Below, one piece after another: positions 20,601 through 31,200 of a DNA stretch of 64,000 bases; positions within the stretch are counted from its first letter, which is position 1; every line of letters begins with the position of its first letter. Source of the DNA: Mytilus galloprovincialis (taxonomy: Eukaryota; Mollusca; Bivalvia; Mytilida; Mytilidae). Position numbers and translations under genes: made by a program. Location: the NCBI RefSeq assembly GCF_965363235.1, contig NC_134839.1, positions 55,333,560 through 55,397,559 on the forward strand, given 5' to 3'. The notes beneath the pieces are model-generated. The model was given only the letters and a program-made list of their open reading frames with translations. It was not told the origin of the DNA and did no database searches.

Positions 20601-23203
20601 TATCCAAATAATGAATAAATTTACTTCTTTCAATTAGGTAGACTAAGAGACTCAAGCTTAAAGACTCATGAGACGAGGTATTTTGATTCAATAGAAGATG
20701 ATAGAGAACCAGTCAAAACAGAATCTTCATTTAATGCAAGAATGAATGAATTAGAAGTAGTGAATTATGAACAGTCGATCCCACATAGTAGAGTTAAAAG
20801 AAATTCAGCAGAAGAAAAAGAAGACGAACTTCAAGAATTACCAATCATTCATGTTATAACTCCAACATATAAACGCATGAATCAGATACCGGAAATGACA
20901 AGAGTCGCAAACACTTTGAAAAATGTAAAGGCTTTACATTGGATTGTTGTGGAAGAAGGAAACCAAACTCTACCGGAAGTCAAACAACTTCTTACAAAAT
21001 CAGGAATTGATTTTACCTATTTGTCTGCAAGACCATATAAAAATCTAAACACAAGCCTCAAAGGGATCCACCAAAGAAATAAAGCAATATTTTGGTTACG
21101 TAAAAATGTTGATTTGTCAAAAGATGGCGTGGTCTATTTTGCTGATGATGACAATACGTATGATTTGGAACTTTTTGAAGAGGTATGTCTGAAATACATG
21201 TCACTGCTTATTGGCTTTCCTGATGAGTTGTAATTTATATTTGTCAAAATCTTTTAATTTGTTGGGGGTATTCCGGCTTCCTCCACCTATAAAAACTAAC
21301 CTCCACGAAAAAGCACAAAAATGACGCTTAAAAGTGACGTTTAAACACCAACAATCAATCAATCAATTTGTTGGTGTTTCTGGTAATATTATCAGTAGTA
21401 TACTTGAAAACATTTGTATTTGATAACACAGTATTATCACTTACTCTGTCCGTTCGCATGTACTTCGCTTGTTTCTGATTCTTAGATTTCTTCCGATTAC
21501 TTCTTTACGTTCTTTCTTGATTATTTCTAACTTTTTTCTAACTAGCTATATTGGTCAGCGCAAATTACAAGTTTGGATTTCGATTTTTTTCTTCTTCTTC
21601 ATTGTACGTCAAACACGTTTGATATACAATGTATACAATGTACTGTACTTTTGTTTTAATTTACTAGCGGTAATCTTTCTGTTGTTTCTGTGCAATATGT
21701 TGTTGTTTTTGCTGCCGGTCTCAATCGATCAACAACTAAAAAACAGAATAAAATAAATATTAAAAAATAAAGCTTGTGATGAGTATCTTAGACGATTAAT
21801 TGGGTTTTACATACAATTTAAAAAGATACTTAAAGGTAGTTTTCACAATAATTTTACATTTTTCTAGTCTATATTCAAACTTTTCTCTAATTTTATCATA
21901 CATACTTTCTTTGTAGATGAGATATACCAAGAAAGTATCAGTATGGCCAGTGGGATTTGTATCCAGAAGACAATACCAAACACCAATTCTTAAAAATGGA
22001 AAGGTAAAATATCGGTTCTACATATGATACACATTTTGATTAGCTAGCTAGTTAAATGTTTTGTACCGACACCTAGTAACCAAGACATACCATTGCCATT
22101 TCGTCATTCGGAAATCCAACTCTTATTAAGACTTTTTTCATTTTAAGCCTGTACAGCTTGGTTTATGATAGTATAGTGGTTGTTAATTTAGATTAATTGA
22201 CAGCAAAACAAAATGGTTAAATCGAATAGAAATAAGAGTAAAAGTGATTCGCCACTTGTTTCTTTGACAGAGGTATCAAATGCTAAGATGCTTAAGTTTA
22301 TGTAGACATACCTTTCTATTTCAGGTGGTAAAATTTAATGCATGGAATACTGAAAACAGAAAATTTCCAATAGATATGGCAGGATTCGCATTGAATACTA
22401 AGATGTTTTATTTTAACCCCCAGTTATATTTTTGGAAAACGTTTCGTGTTGGTTACCAAGAGACAATGTTTTTAGAAATATGCTGCTTACTGCGTGATTT
22501 AGAACCAAAGGGAAATGGATGCACGAAGGTAACCAAATAATTTATAAAATTAGATCTAGAACGTAAAAATACGATTCCACACTGTGCTATAGGCAGATTA
22601 ACAATATATATGAGTCTTCTCGCTCGTTTGGTGCAATTGGTATTTATATATATTTTATGTATGTGTGCGAATAAAACAACAAAAAAGGCCGCTATTCCTT
22701 GCGTAAAATTTAAACATAATGGGGCATATTTTTGTTTTCTGTGACTTATTTAATCTGATGTGTATAAATGTCAAAATTAGCATCTATAGGAGATGACAAT
22801 ACTAACGCATTCACAGGAACAAAAATGAATGGGTTTTTTCAAGTTCTAAGAACGCGTAGCGTGAAATGACTGTTGAAACGAAAAGAGAAAGGTATTCTCC
22901 AAATCTGATCCAACTAAATATTGGATGGTTAATGAAATTTTACTGCTTAAAAATACAAATTATAATGCCATTTAGGGGGGAAATAAGTTACAAGACAAAT
23001 AAAAAAAAATCGATCTAATACTAGACTGTTTATTTTTTTTTATGTAGGTTCTTGTATGGCACACAAAAGCCAGAGACCCAGTTATTGAACACTCAAGTTA
23101 CAACATTACAATGCAGGCATCGAAAAACCAAAAATATGAACTGGAAAAGGAAAACGAAAGAGTGCCTTCCATAAGAAAATCTGAGAAAAAATCACGTAGT
23201 TGA
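11674..23203 (+). CDS. B3GAT-like: Beta-1,3-glucuronyltransferase (glycosyltransferase family 43), five coding exons
   Basis: Exons 11674-11761, 20638-21182, 21917-22003, 22325-22528 and 23048-23203 join in frame (phase 1, then 0, 0, 0) with GT-AG introns to give about 359 residues; human GlcAT-I has 335. Residues 1-30 form a type II Golgi signal anchor and about 31-95 a charged stem. The catalytic domain opens with IIHVITPTYKR (99-109). VVYFADDDNTY carries the Mn-binding DDD at 199-201; VSVWPVGFV is at 218-226, PIDMAGFA at 255-262, GYQE with the presumed catalytic base E286, and VLVWHT at 309-314. The family transfers glucuronic acid from UDP-GlcUA to galactose, either in the proteoglycan linker or on glycoprotein caps. 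The FNAW segment recalls B3GAT3, but the subtype is not certain. Sequons lie at N138 and N327. Exon 1b at 13297 is an alternative start. The last 40 residues are diverged and basic. Confidence 0.9.
12180..12480. mobile_element. Harbinger-like MITE, 301 bp, with TAA target duplication
   Basis: It starts GGGAGCTACCATTTGATTTT and ends with the exact inverse. TAA flanks both sides (12177-12179 and 12481-12483). Cassette 2 reads GCATAATGTGCTA at the same place with one TAA, so it preserves the empty site. The interior is T-rich with long G and C runs near the ends. The 3-bp TWA target and GGG terminus fit PIF/Harbinger MITEs. Other copies are at 40546 and 41949. Confidence 0.9.
12890..12897. promoter_or_regulatory. 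CRE-like palindrome, cassette 2
   Basis: Perfect TGACGTCA, 407 bp before the exon 1b start codon, at the same position as in cassette 1. Confidence 0.5.
13297..13384 (+). CDS. B3GAT-like: Alternative first exon 1b of the glucuronyltransferase gene
   Basis: An 88-base coding exon ending in G|GTAAGACTT, the same donor and phase as exon 1a at 11674-11761, so it splices in frame to exon 2 at 20638. It encodes the same 29-residue cytoplasmic tail and membrane anchor with two changes (V to L and S to G, in the YxSLFxV part of the anchor). Both intact exons lack visible damage, so either could start the transcript. Because 1b lies nearer to exon 2, it may be the main promoter or an equal alternative; transcript data would decide. 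Confidence 0.75.
14000..14560. other. Intergenic or intronic DNA, nothing recognised
   Basis: Lies in the first intron of the glucuronyltransferase gene model. AT-rich, no open frame of note and no repeat that I recognise. Confidence 0.5.
14929..15209 (+). pseudogene. N-terminal fragment of a hAT-type transposase-like zinc-finger protein
   Basis: From an ATG at 14929 one frame reads MASNRQISMFSFINRGTRKA, an acidic DDDDDKEN run and VEVVEIEQK. After one TAA (15090) the same frame continues with DKYEQDFKWLIVTEEGYYCS and QKYGTKARNR before a stop. The YEQxFKWL-EEGYYC pattern is typical of the TTF/BED-like finger at the start of hAT-derived proteins (ZBED/C17orf113-like). The second cysteine expected after YYCS is absent and no catalytic domain follows. 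It is an exonic remnant of a transposon or of a domesticated relative. Confidence 0.5.
16450..16457. promoter_or_regulatory. CRE-like palindrome, cassette 3
   Basis: Perfect TGACGTCA following CCCCCAACTT, 369 bp before the remains of the exon start codon. Confidence 0.45.
16819..17119 (+). pseudogene. First exon copy 1c, split by a 261-bp insertion
   Basis: ATGGCAAATACATC (16819-16832) is the exon start and TCTGTCTGCTACATCAGT (from 17096) its continuation; between them lies a dispersed repeat in reverse orientation. After CAGTATTACT the match to the intact exons fades and no splice donor is recognisable. The membrane anchor can no longer be encoded. Confidence 0.8.
16833..17093 (-). mobile_element. 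Dispersed repeat inserted in first exon copy 1c
   Basis: The reverse complement of this segment follows the same order as 54440-54740: a segment near GATCTGC, a TTTTTGGTGG stretch, GTTTATTTT and an end resembling GATATCTTTCGCCCCTCTTT. The 70-codon open frame inside it is not a gene. The family's 3' end also resembles the monomer of the satellite at 25231. Confidence 0.7.
17884..18160 (-). mobile_element. Dispersed repeat insertion within cassette 4
   Basis: Starts CTCATCATAGATACCAG and includes GACGTGCTTTTCGTCTACAA. These are the reverse complements of the TATCTATGATGAG and TGTAGCCGAAACGCGCTTC segments in the element at 19605-20045. The exact right border is uncertain. Confidence 0.6.
18330..18337. 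promoter_or_regulatory. CRE-like palindrome, cassette 4
   Basis: Perfect TGACGTCA following CCCCCAACTT. The downstream exon is a remnant, so this copy is probably not used for the gene. Confidence 0.4.
18733..19309. mobile_element. Insertion of unknown type in cassette 4
   Basis: Sequence with no counterpart in cassettes 1-3, placed between TATACAGGAAAGGACAAG and CCAAATTTAAAGATGGC. It contains an inverted pair near 18970 and 19047 built on TTACGATCCAAAA / TTTTGGATCGTAGA. Its 107-codon minus-strand frame has no recognisable domain. Confidence 0.5.
19323..19371 (+). pseudogene. First exon copy 1d, truncated
   Basis: ATGGCAAATACATCGACT is followed by TTCCTGTCTGCTGC and GCATTACTA, matching the first 16 codons of exon 1a. 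It then runs into unrelated sequence (AGGGGCTAC). The hydrophobic core and the GTAAG donor are lost. Confidence 0.8.
19605..20045 (+). mobile_element. Dispersed repeat with directly repeated ends
   Basis: Both ends carry CTGGCGTAAATA, AAATTTAATCCTGGTATC and TATGATGAG (19612-19650 and 19986-20030). Between them are GGGTCGATGCCACTGC, CCGAGGGTATCACCAGCCC and CACTGATGAGTCTTTTGTAG. The open frame inside is incidental. The direct terminal repeats suggest a tandem-derived unit or an LTR-like arrangement. Confidence 0.6.
20638..21182 (+). CDS. B3GAT-like: Exon 2 of the glucuronyltransferase gene
   Basis: Acceptor CTTTCAATTAG|GT; the first two bases complete a glycine codon begun by exon 1. It encodes the stem, the UDP-sugar half of the catalytic domain (ITPTYKR, HWIVVEE, QRNKAI) and the DDD metal motif. 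The donor GAG|GTATGT closes it in phase 0. A longer open frame reads on to 21230 into the intron. Confidence 0.92.
21917..22003 (+). CDS. B3GAT-like: Exon 3 of the glucuronyltransferase gene
   Basis: 29 codons between TTTGTAG| and AAG|GTAAAAT. It encodes MRYTKKVSVWPVGFV and a short basic tail, the family's VSVWPV segment. It is too short to be caught by a simple ORF search. Confidence 0.9.
22325..22528 (+). CDS. B3GAT-like: Exon 4 of the glucuronyltransferase gene
   Basis: 68 codons between CTATTTCAG| and AAG|GTAACC. It carries NRKFPIDMAGFA and VGYQETMFLE, the acceptor-side region with the presumed catalytic glutamate, and RDLEPKGNGCTK, with the conserved cysteine. Confidence 0.92.
23048..23203 (+). 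CDS. B3GAT-like: Exon 5 (terminal) of the glucuronyltransferase gene
   Basis: Follows TTTTATGTAG|. It begins VLVWHTKARDP, the UDP-binding C-terminal motif of the family, then an unusual basic tail with NIT sequon and KSEKKSRS before TGA. Confidence 0.9.
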   Translation, partial: VLVWHTKARDPVIEHSSYNITMQASKNQKYELEKENERVPSIRKSEKKSRS

Positions 23204-23242
23204 TAATAATAGACGGTCAAGTTATTTGATGCACGTTAAAAA

Positions 23243-23248
23243 AATAAA
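23243..23248 (+). terminator. Candidate poly(A) signal of the glucuronyltransferase gene
   Basis: AATAAA 40 bp after the stop codon. The distance is short, and later A-rich signals near 23590 are alternatives. Confidence 0.4.
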
Positions 23249-25039
23249 GATGGAAGGAGATGGCGCGCGATCAAGCGAGAGAGAGAGAGAGCATATGATT
23301 ATTCGCGCATTGTTGTAAATGATTATATATTAAAATTCCGGTACAATGAAATTTGAAATAAGTCTGAAAAATATACTATGTAACTGGTCTTGTTTTCGAT
23401 TTATTTCTTACAGATTGCTACTTCACTTATGATAATTTTGACGAAAAAGAAGTGTATAGTTACTTTTTTTTTAATATTTTCCCCTGTTCTTTATATATAT
23501 TTACGATTACATATTGACTATTCTTGTAAATTGTTATCTTTAATTTGATTATGTGTTATTATAATGGAATATCCATTTGTTGCAATATTAAAACATGAAA
23601 ATGGGTTTCTTTTTTCTCTTCGAATTACATTAATATAAAGTTCGAAAGACTTAGCTAATGTTTACCTCATACATCATCTCCTTATTATAATACTTATAAC
23701 TTCAATTGTTAGTATTCTTAAACTATTAAGGTATTAGCAAGATCAGATGCGGATACAAGCCTTGAAAAAATGAGGCGGACGGCAAAACAACGTTAGGAGT
23801 GGGACGTGTAAATAGTGTATGCATTTAACAATATGAGTAGTTCTAACAAAGGTATAAACGGTTGGCTTTAATTTTGTGCCTCCTCTCCCTTTAACGGAAG
23901 ATGAAGAATGTATTAACAAACACTTTGCATACATTAAATCTACTGTATTTAATTCATTATTAAGTGCATCAGGGTTGAATAATTATAATACTTTGAAATA
24001 CACAATGCCATTCCAAGGTAGATTTGGCTCAAGAAAAATGTCATTCCTGAACTTTTTTCATTTGGCAGTAAAACCAATGCATGTTGTCCACGACTGTTTT
24101 TGTGAACTAATAAGCAGTCGGATTCGGTCTAGATGGATCATTCTAATATGACGTGCTTCTTTTGCTTTGTGAATAAACCCTTGTCTCGATAATGCACCAG
24201 AGTTATCGTTCTTACAGCCAACAATGAGACTAGAATAACCCATGCTCTAAATCCAATAAAATTTGTTTGCACTTGCGCGTATATTGACTACTGCAGAATA
24301 ATGAATTTTATCAAATTGACATGCATTTAATATATTTCATGAACTTAGAACACTTCGAAACTCTTAAATGATGCACATATTGTTACTAATTTACTTATCA
24401 TGACTGTAATGTGTTGCAATTCGAAGCTGACATATTTGACCTAGATACGACAATTGGTTTATGCTGGCTGTTAAAAACTCCCCCCTCTGAAAAATCAGAT
24501 TGCCAGTCGTTTGCTTGTTAACAAACAAAAAAGGGGTGCATGGAAGAGCCTGCACACACCCTATACACTTATACAATTCGGACATTGAAATTACCTTAAT
24601 CGTACTAATCAGAATCGAAATAATTGATGCAAGCTATACTTGAAAAAATAATCACGAATATAATGCCTACCCATGTTAAAACTACAATAAAGTATAATTT
24701 GCGTCAATTAAAGGATCAATCCCGAAATCTCGAGCTTAAAAGCACCCGATCCCGACGTCCCGAAAAAGGTCCTCATCCCCCATATATTCAATTTTAAGTT
24801 AAGGAAATTGCTCATAAATCTTGAAAAATGAAAATGTATTAAATTTTAATCATGCATTTCTAAACATCTCATTCAGGTGAGCAGAATTCGAATGAATGAA
24901 AAAAAACATGCAGGTAACTTTCTTCATTTCAAATGATTTGAAATATGACAAAAATATTACATCTTACAAAAAAAACCCAACTTCACAGTATGCTGCTACA
25001 TAGACAACACATGATCTCTCAGTTGATACAGGAGGGGGT
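23249..25039. other. Intergenic, mostly unannotatable
   Basis: Includes a short (GA)n at 23277-23291. A segment near 23745-23830 is, in reverse, related to bases 100-180 of the window. Open frames around 23876-24243 (about 60-90 codons on both strands) have no domain that I can name with confidence. Confidence 0.45.
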
Positions 25040-25099
25040 ATATGTGATCACTAGATCCCCTCTCCAGTTCTTCATTTGTTATCTTTTATAATTTGTCCT

Positions 25100-25230
25100 T
25101 TCTTTATAAAAGTTAAATGAGGCCTTCATTTTGTATATTTAAAAAAGTTTGAAAGTCTCTGTTGTTTGTCATCTCGTCGTTTTCCGTGTTTTGTCATGGC
25201 ATTAATTGTCAGTTTGATTTCGACTTATAA
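25100..25230 (+). mobile_element. 3' end of a dispersed repeat abutting the satellite
   Basis: The order TCGTTTTCCGTGTTTTGTC, ATGGCATTAATTGTCAGTTT, TTTCGACTTAT parallels 54595-54700. It runs without a break into the first satellite monomer. Confidence 0.6.
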
Positions 25231-28200
25231 GTTTAAATATTCATTTGGTATGTTTCGTCTCACTTTTACTGTCTTTTGTTAAGTTTGAATATTCATTTGG
25301 TATGTTTCGTCTCACTTTTACTGTCTTTTGTTGAATTTGAATATTCATTTGGTATGTTTCATCTCACTTTTACTGTCTTTTGTTGAATTTGAATATTCAT
25401 TTGGTATGTTTCGTCTCACTTTTACTGTCTTTTGTTGAATTTGAATATTCATTTGGTATGTTTCGTCTCACTTTTACTGTCTTTTGTTGAATTTGAATAT
25501 TCATTTGGTATGTTTCGTCTCACTTTTACTGTCTTTTGTTGAATTTGAATATTCATTTGGTATGTTTCGTCTCACTTTTACTGTCTTTTGTTGAATTTGA
25601 TAATTCATTTGGTATGTTTCGTCTCACTTTTACTGTCTTTTGTTGAATTTGAATATTCATTTGGTATGTTTCGTCTCACTTTTACTGTCTTTTGATGAGT
25701 TTGAATATTCATATGGTATGTTTCGTCTCACTTTTACTGTCTTTTGTTGAGTTTGAATATTCATATGGTATGTTTCGTCTCACTTTTACTGTCTTTTGTT
25801 GAATTTGAATATTCATTTGGTATGTTTCGTCTCACTTTTACTGTCTTTTGTTGAGTTTGAATATTCATTTGGTATGTTTCGTCTCACTTTTACTGTCTTA
25901 TGTTGAGTTTGAATATTCATTTGGTATGTTTCGTCTCACTTTTACTGTCTTTTGTTAAGTTTGAATATTCATTTGGTATGTTTCGTCTCACTTTTACTGT
26001 CTTTTGTTGAGTTTGAATATTCATTTGGTATGTTTCGTCTCACTTTTACTGTCTTTTGTTGAATTTGAATATTCATTTGGTATGTTTCGTCTCACTTTTA
26101 CTGTCTTTTGATGAGTTTGAATATTCATATGGTATGTTTCGTCTCACCTTTACTGTCTTTTGTTGAATTTGATAATTCATTTGGTATGTTTCGTCTCACT
26201 TTTTCTGTCTTTTGTTGAATTTGAATATTCATTTGGTATGTTTCGTCTCACTTTTACTGTCTTTTGATGAGTTTGAATATTCATATGGTATGTTTCGTCT
26301 CACTTTTACTGTCTTTTGTTGAGTTTGAATATTCATATGGTATGTTTCGTCTCACTTTTACTGTCTTTTGTTGAATTTGAATATTCATTTGGTATGTTTC
26401 GTCTCACTTTTACTGTCTTTTGTTGAGTTTGAATATTCATTTGGTATGTTTCGTCTCACTTTTACTGTCTTATGTTGAGTTTGAATATTCATTTGGTATG
26501 TTTCGTCTCACTTTTACTGTCTTATGTTGAGTTTGAATATTCATTTGGTATGTTTCGTCTCACTTTTACTGTCTTTTGTTGAATTTGAATATTCATATGG
26601 TATGTTTCGTCTCACTTTTACTGTCTTATGTTGAGTTTGAATATTCATTTGGTATGTTTCGTCTCACTTTTACTGTCTTTTGTTGAATTTGAATATTCAT
26701 TTTGTATATTTCGTCTCACTTTTACTGTCTTTTGTTAAGTTTGAATATTCATTTGGTATGTTTCGTCTCACTTTTACTGTCTTTTGTTGAGTTTGAATAT
26801 TCATTTGGTATGTTTCGTCTCACTTTTACTGTCTTTTGTTAAGTTTGAATATTCATTTGGTATGTTTCGTCTCACTTTTACTGTCTTTTGTTGAGTTTGA
26901 ATATTCATTTGGTATGTTTCGTCTCACTTTTACTGTCTTTTGTTGAGTTTGAATATTCATTTGGTATGTTTCGTTTCACTTTTACTGTCTTTTGTTGAAT
27001 TTGAATATTCATATGCTATGTTTCGTCTCACTTTTACTGTCTTATGTTGAGTTTGAATATTCATTTGGTATGTTTCGTCTCACTTCTACTGTCTTTTGTT
27101 GAATTTGAATATTCATTTGGTATGTTTCGTCTCACTTTTACTGTCTTTTGTTGAGTTTGAATATTCATATGGTATGTTTCGTCTCACTTTTACTGTCTTT
27201 TGTTGAATTTGAATATTCATATGGTATGTTTCGTCTCACTTTTACTGTCTTTTGTTGAATTTGAATATTCATTTGGTATGTTTCGTCTCACTTTTACTGT
27301 CTTTTGTTGAGTTTGAATATTCATATGGTATGTTTCGTCTCACTTTTACTGTCTTTTGTTGAATTTGAATATTCATTTGGTATGTTTCGGCTCACTTTTA
27401 CTGTCTTTTGTTGAGTTTGAATATTCATTTGGTATGTTTCGTCTCACCTTTACTGTCTTTTGTTGAATTTGAATATTCATTTGGTATGTTTCGTCTCACT
27501 TGTACTGTCTTTTGTTGAATTTGAATATTCATTTGGTATGTTTCGTCTCACTTTTACTGTCTTTTGATGAGTTTGAATATTCATATGGTATGTTTCTTAT
27601 CACTTTTACTGTCTTTGTTGAGTTTGAATATTCATTTGGTATGTTTCATCTCACTTTTACTGTCTTTTGTTGAGTTTGAATATTCATTTGGTATGTTTTG
27701 TCTCACTTTTACTGTCTTTTGTTGAATTTGAATATTCGTTTGGTATGTTTCGTCTCACTTGAACTGTCTTTGTTGAATTTGAATATTCATTTGGTATGTT
27801 TCGTATCACTTTTACTGTCTTTGTTGAATTTGAATATTCATTTGGTATGTTTTGTATCACTTTTACTGTCTTTTGTTGAATTTGAATATTCATTTGGTAT
27901 GTTTCGTCTCACTTTTACTGTCTTTTGTTGAATTTGAATATTCATTTGGTATGTTTCTTATCACTTTTACTGTCTTTTGTTGAATTTGAATATTCATTTG
28001 GTATGTTTCGTTTCACTTTGAATGTCTTTTGTTGAATTTGAATATTCATTTGGTATGTTTCGTATCACTTTTACTGTTTTTTGTTGAGTTTGAATATTCA
28101 TTTGGTATGTTTCGTCTCACTTTTACTGTCTTTGTTGAATTTGAATATTCATTTGGTATATTTCGTATCACTTTTACTGTCTTTTGTTGAGTTTGGATAT

Positions 28201-31200
28201 TCATTTGGTATGTTTCGTCTCACTTTTACTGTCTTTTGTTGAATTTGAATATTCATTTGGTATGTTTCGTATCACTTTTACTGTCTTTTGTTGAGTTTGA
28301 ATATTCATTTGGTATGTTTCGTATCACTTTTACTGTCCTTTGTTGAATTTGAATATTCATTTGGTATGTTTCGTATCACTTTTACTGTCTGTTGTTGAAT
28401 TTGAATATTCATTTGGTATGTTTCGTATCACTTTTACTGTCTTTTGTTGAGTTTGAATATTCATTTGGTATGTTTCGTCTCACTTTTACTGTCTTTTGTT
28501 GAATTTGAATATTCATTTGGTATATTTCGTATCACTTTTACTGTCTTTTGTTGAGTTTGGATATTCATTTGGTATGTTTCGTCTCACTTTTACTGTCTTT
28601 TGTTGAGTTTGAATATTCATTTGGTATGTTTCGTCTCACTTTTACTGTCTTTTGTTAAGTTTGAATATTCATTTGGTATGTTTCGTCTCACTTTTACTGT
28701 CTTTTGTTGAGTTTGAATATTCATTTGGTATGTTTCGTCTCACTTTTACTGTCTTTTGTTGAGTTTGAATATTCATTTGGTATGTTTCGTTTCACTTTTA
28801 CTGTCTTTTGTTGAATTTGAATATTCATATGCTATGTTTCGTCTCACTTTTACTGTCTTATGTTGAGTTTGAATATTCATTTGGTATGTTTCGTCTCACT
28901 TCTACTGTCTTTTGTTGAATTTGAATATTCATTTGGTATGTTTCGTCTCACTTCTACTGTCTTTTGTTGAGTTTGAATATTCATATGGTATGTTTCGTCT
29001 CACTTTTACTGTCTTTTGTTGAATTTGAATATTCATATGGTATGTTTCGTCTCACTTTTACTGTCTTTTGTTGAATTTGAATATTCATTTGGTATGTTTC
29101 GTCTCACTTTTACTGTCTTTTGTTGAGTTTGAATATTCATATGGTATGTTTCGTCTCACTTTTACTGTCTTTTGTTGAATTTGAATATTCATTTGGTATG
29201 TTTCGTTTCACTTTTACTGTCTTTTGTTGAGTTTGAATATTCATTTGGTATGTTTCGTCTCACCTTTACTGTCTTTTGTTGAATTTGAATATTCATTTGG
29301 TATGTTTCGTCTCACTTTTACTGTCTTTTGTTGAATTTGAATATTCATTTGGTATGTTTCGTCTCACTTTTACTGTCTTTTGATGAGTTTGAATATTCAT
29401 ATGGTATGTTTCTTATCACTTTTACTGTCTTTGTTGAGTTTGAATATTCATTTGGTATGTTTCATCTCACTTTTACTGTCTTTTGTTGAGTTTGAATATT
29501 CATTTGGTATGTTTTGTCTCACTTTTACTGTCTTTTGTTGAATTTGAATATTCGTTTGGTATGTTTCGTCTCACTTGTACTGTCTTTGTTGAATTTGAAT
29601 ATTCATTTGGTATGTTTCGTATCACTTTTACTGTCTTTGTTGAATTTGAATATTCATTTGGTATGTTTTGTATCACTTTTACTGTCTTTTGTTGAATTTG
29701 AATATTCATTTGGTATGTTTCGTCTCACTTTTACTGTCTTTTGTTGAATTTGAATATTCATTTGGTATGTTTCTTATCACTTTTACTGTCTTTTGTTGAA
29801 TTTGAATATTCATTTGGTATGTTTCGTATCACTTTGAATGTCTTTTGTTGAATTTGAATATTCATTTGGTATGTTTCGTATCACTTTTACTGTTTTTTGT
29901 TGAGTTTGAATATTCATTTGGTATGTTTCGTCTCACTTTTACTGTCTTTGTTGAATTTGAATATTCATTTGGTATATTTCGTATCACTTTTACTGTCTTT
30001 TGTTGAGTTTGGATATTCATTTGGTATGTTTCGTCTCACTTTTACTGTCTTTTGTTGAATTTGAATATTCATTTGGTATGTTTCGTATCACTTTTACTGT
30101 CTTTTGTTGAGTTTGAATATTCATTTGGTATGTTTCGTATCACTTTTACTGTCCTTTGTTGAATTTGAATATTCATTTGGTATGTTTCGTATCACTTTTA
30201 CTGTCTGTTGTTGAATTTGAATATTCATTTGGTATGTTTCGTATCACTTTTACTGTCTTTTGTTGAGTTTGAATATTCATTTGGTATGTTTCGTCTCACT
30301 TTTACTGTCTTTGTTGAATTTGAATATTCATTTGGTATATTTCGTATCACTTTTACTGTCTTTTGTTGAGTTTGGATATTCATTTGGTATGTTTCGTATC
30401 ACTTTTACTGTCTTTTGTTGAATTTGAATATTCATTTGGTATGTTTCGTATCACTTTTACTGTCTTTTGTTGAGTTTGGATATTCATTTGGTATGTTTCG
30501 TATCACTTTTACTGTCTTTTGTTGAATTTGAATATTCATTTGGTATGTTTCGTATCACTTTTACTGTCTTTTGTTGAATTTGAATATTCATTTGGTATGT
30601 TTCGTATCACTTTTTCTGTCTTTTGTTGAGTTTGGATATTCATTTGGTATGTTTCGTATCACTTTTACTGTCTTTTGTTGAATTTGAATATTCATTTGGT
30701 ATGTTTCGTATCACTTTTACTGTCTTTTGTTGAATTTGAATATTCATTTGGTATGTTTCGTCTCACTTTTACTGTCTTTTGTTGAATTTGAATATTCATT
30801 TGGTATGTTTCGTATCACTTTTACTGTCTTTTGTTGAGTTTGAATATTCATTTGGTATGTTTCGTATCACTTTGACTGTCTTTTGTTGAATTTAAATATT
30901 CATTTGGTATGTTTCGTCTCACTTTTACTGTCTTTTGTTGAATTTGAATATTCATTTGGTATGTTTCGTCTCACTTTGAATGTCTTTTGTTGAATTTGAA
31001 TATTCATTTGGTATGTTTCGTATAACTTTTACTGTTTTTTGTTGAGTTTGAATATTCATTTGGTATGTTTCGTCTCACTTTTACTGTCTTTGTTGACTTT
31101 GAATATTCATTTGGTATATTTCGTATCACTTTTACTGTCTTTTGTTGAGTTTGGATATTCATTTGGTATGTTTCGTCTCACTTTTACTGTCTTTTGTTGA

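Noticed and set aside
23876..24243. Overlapping frames of 91 (+) and 61 (-) codons
   Set aside because: The minus frame vaguely recalls a retroelement RNase H region (DNSGAL), but not enough to name it; no gene structure.
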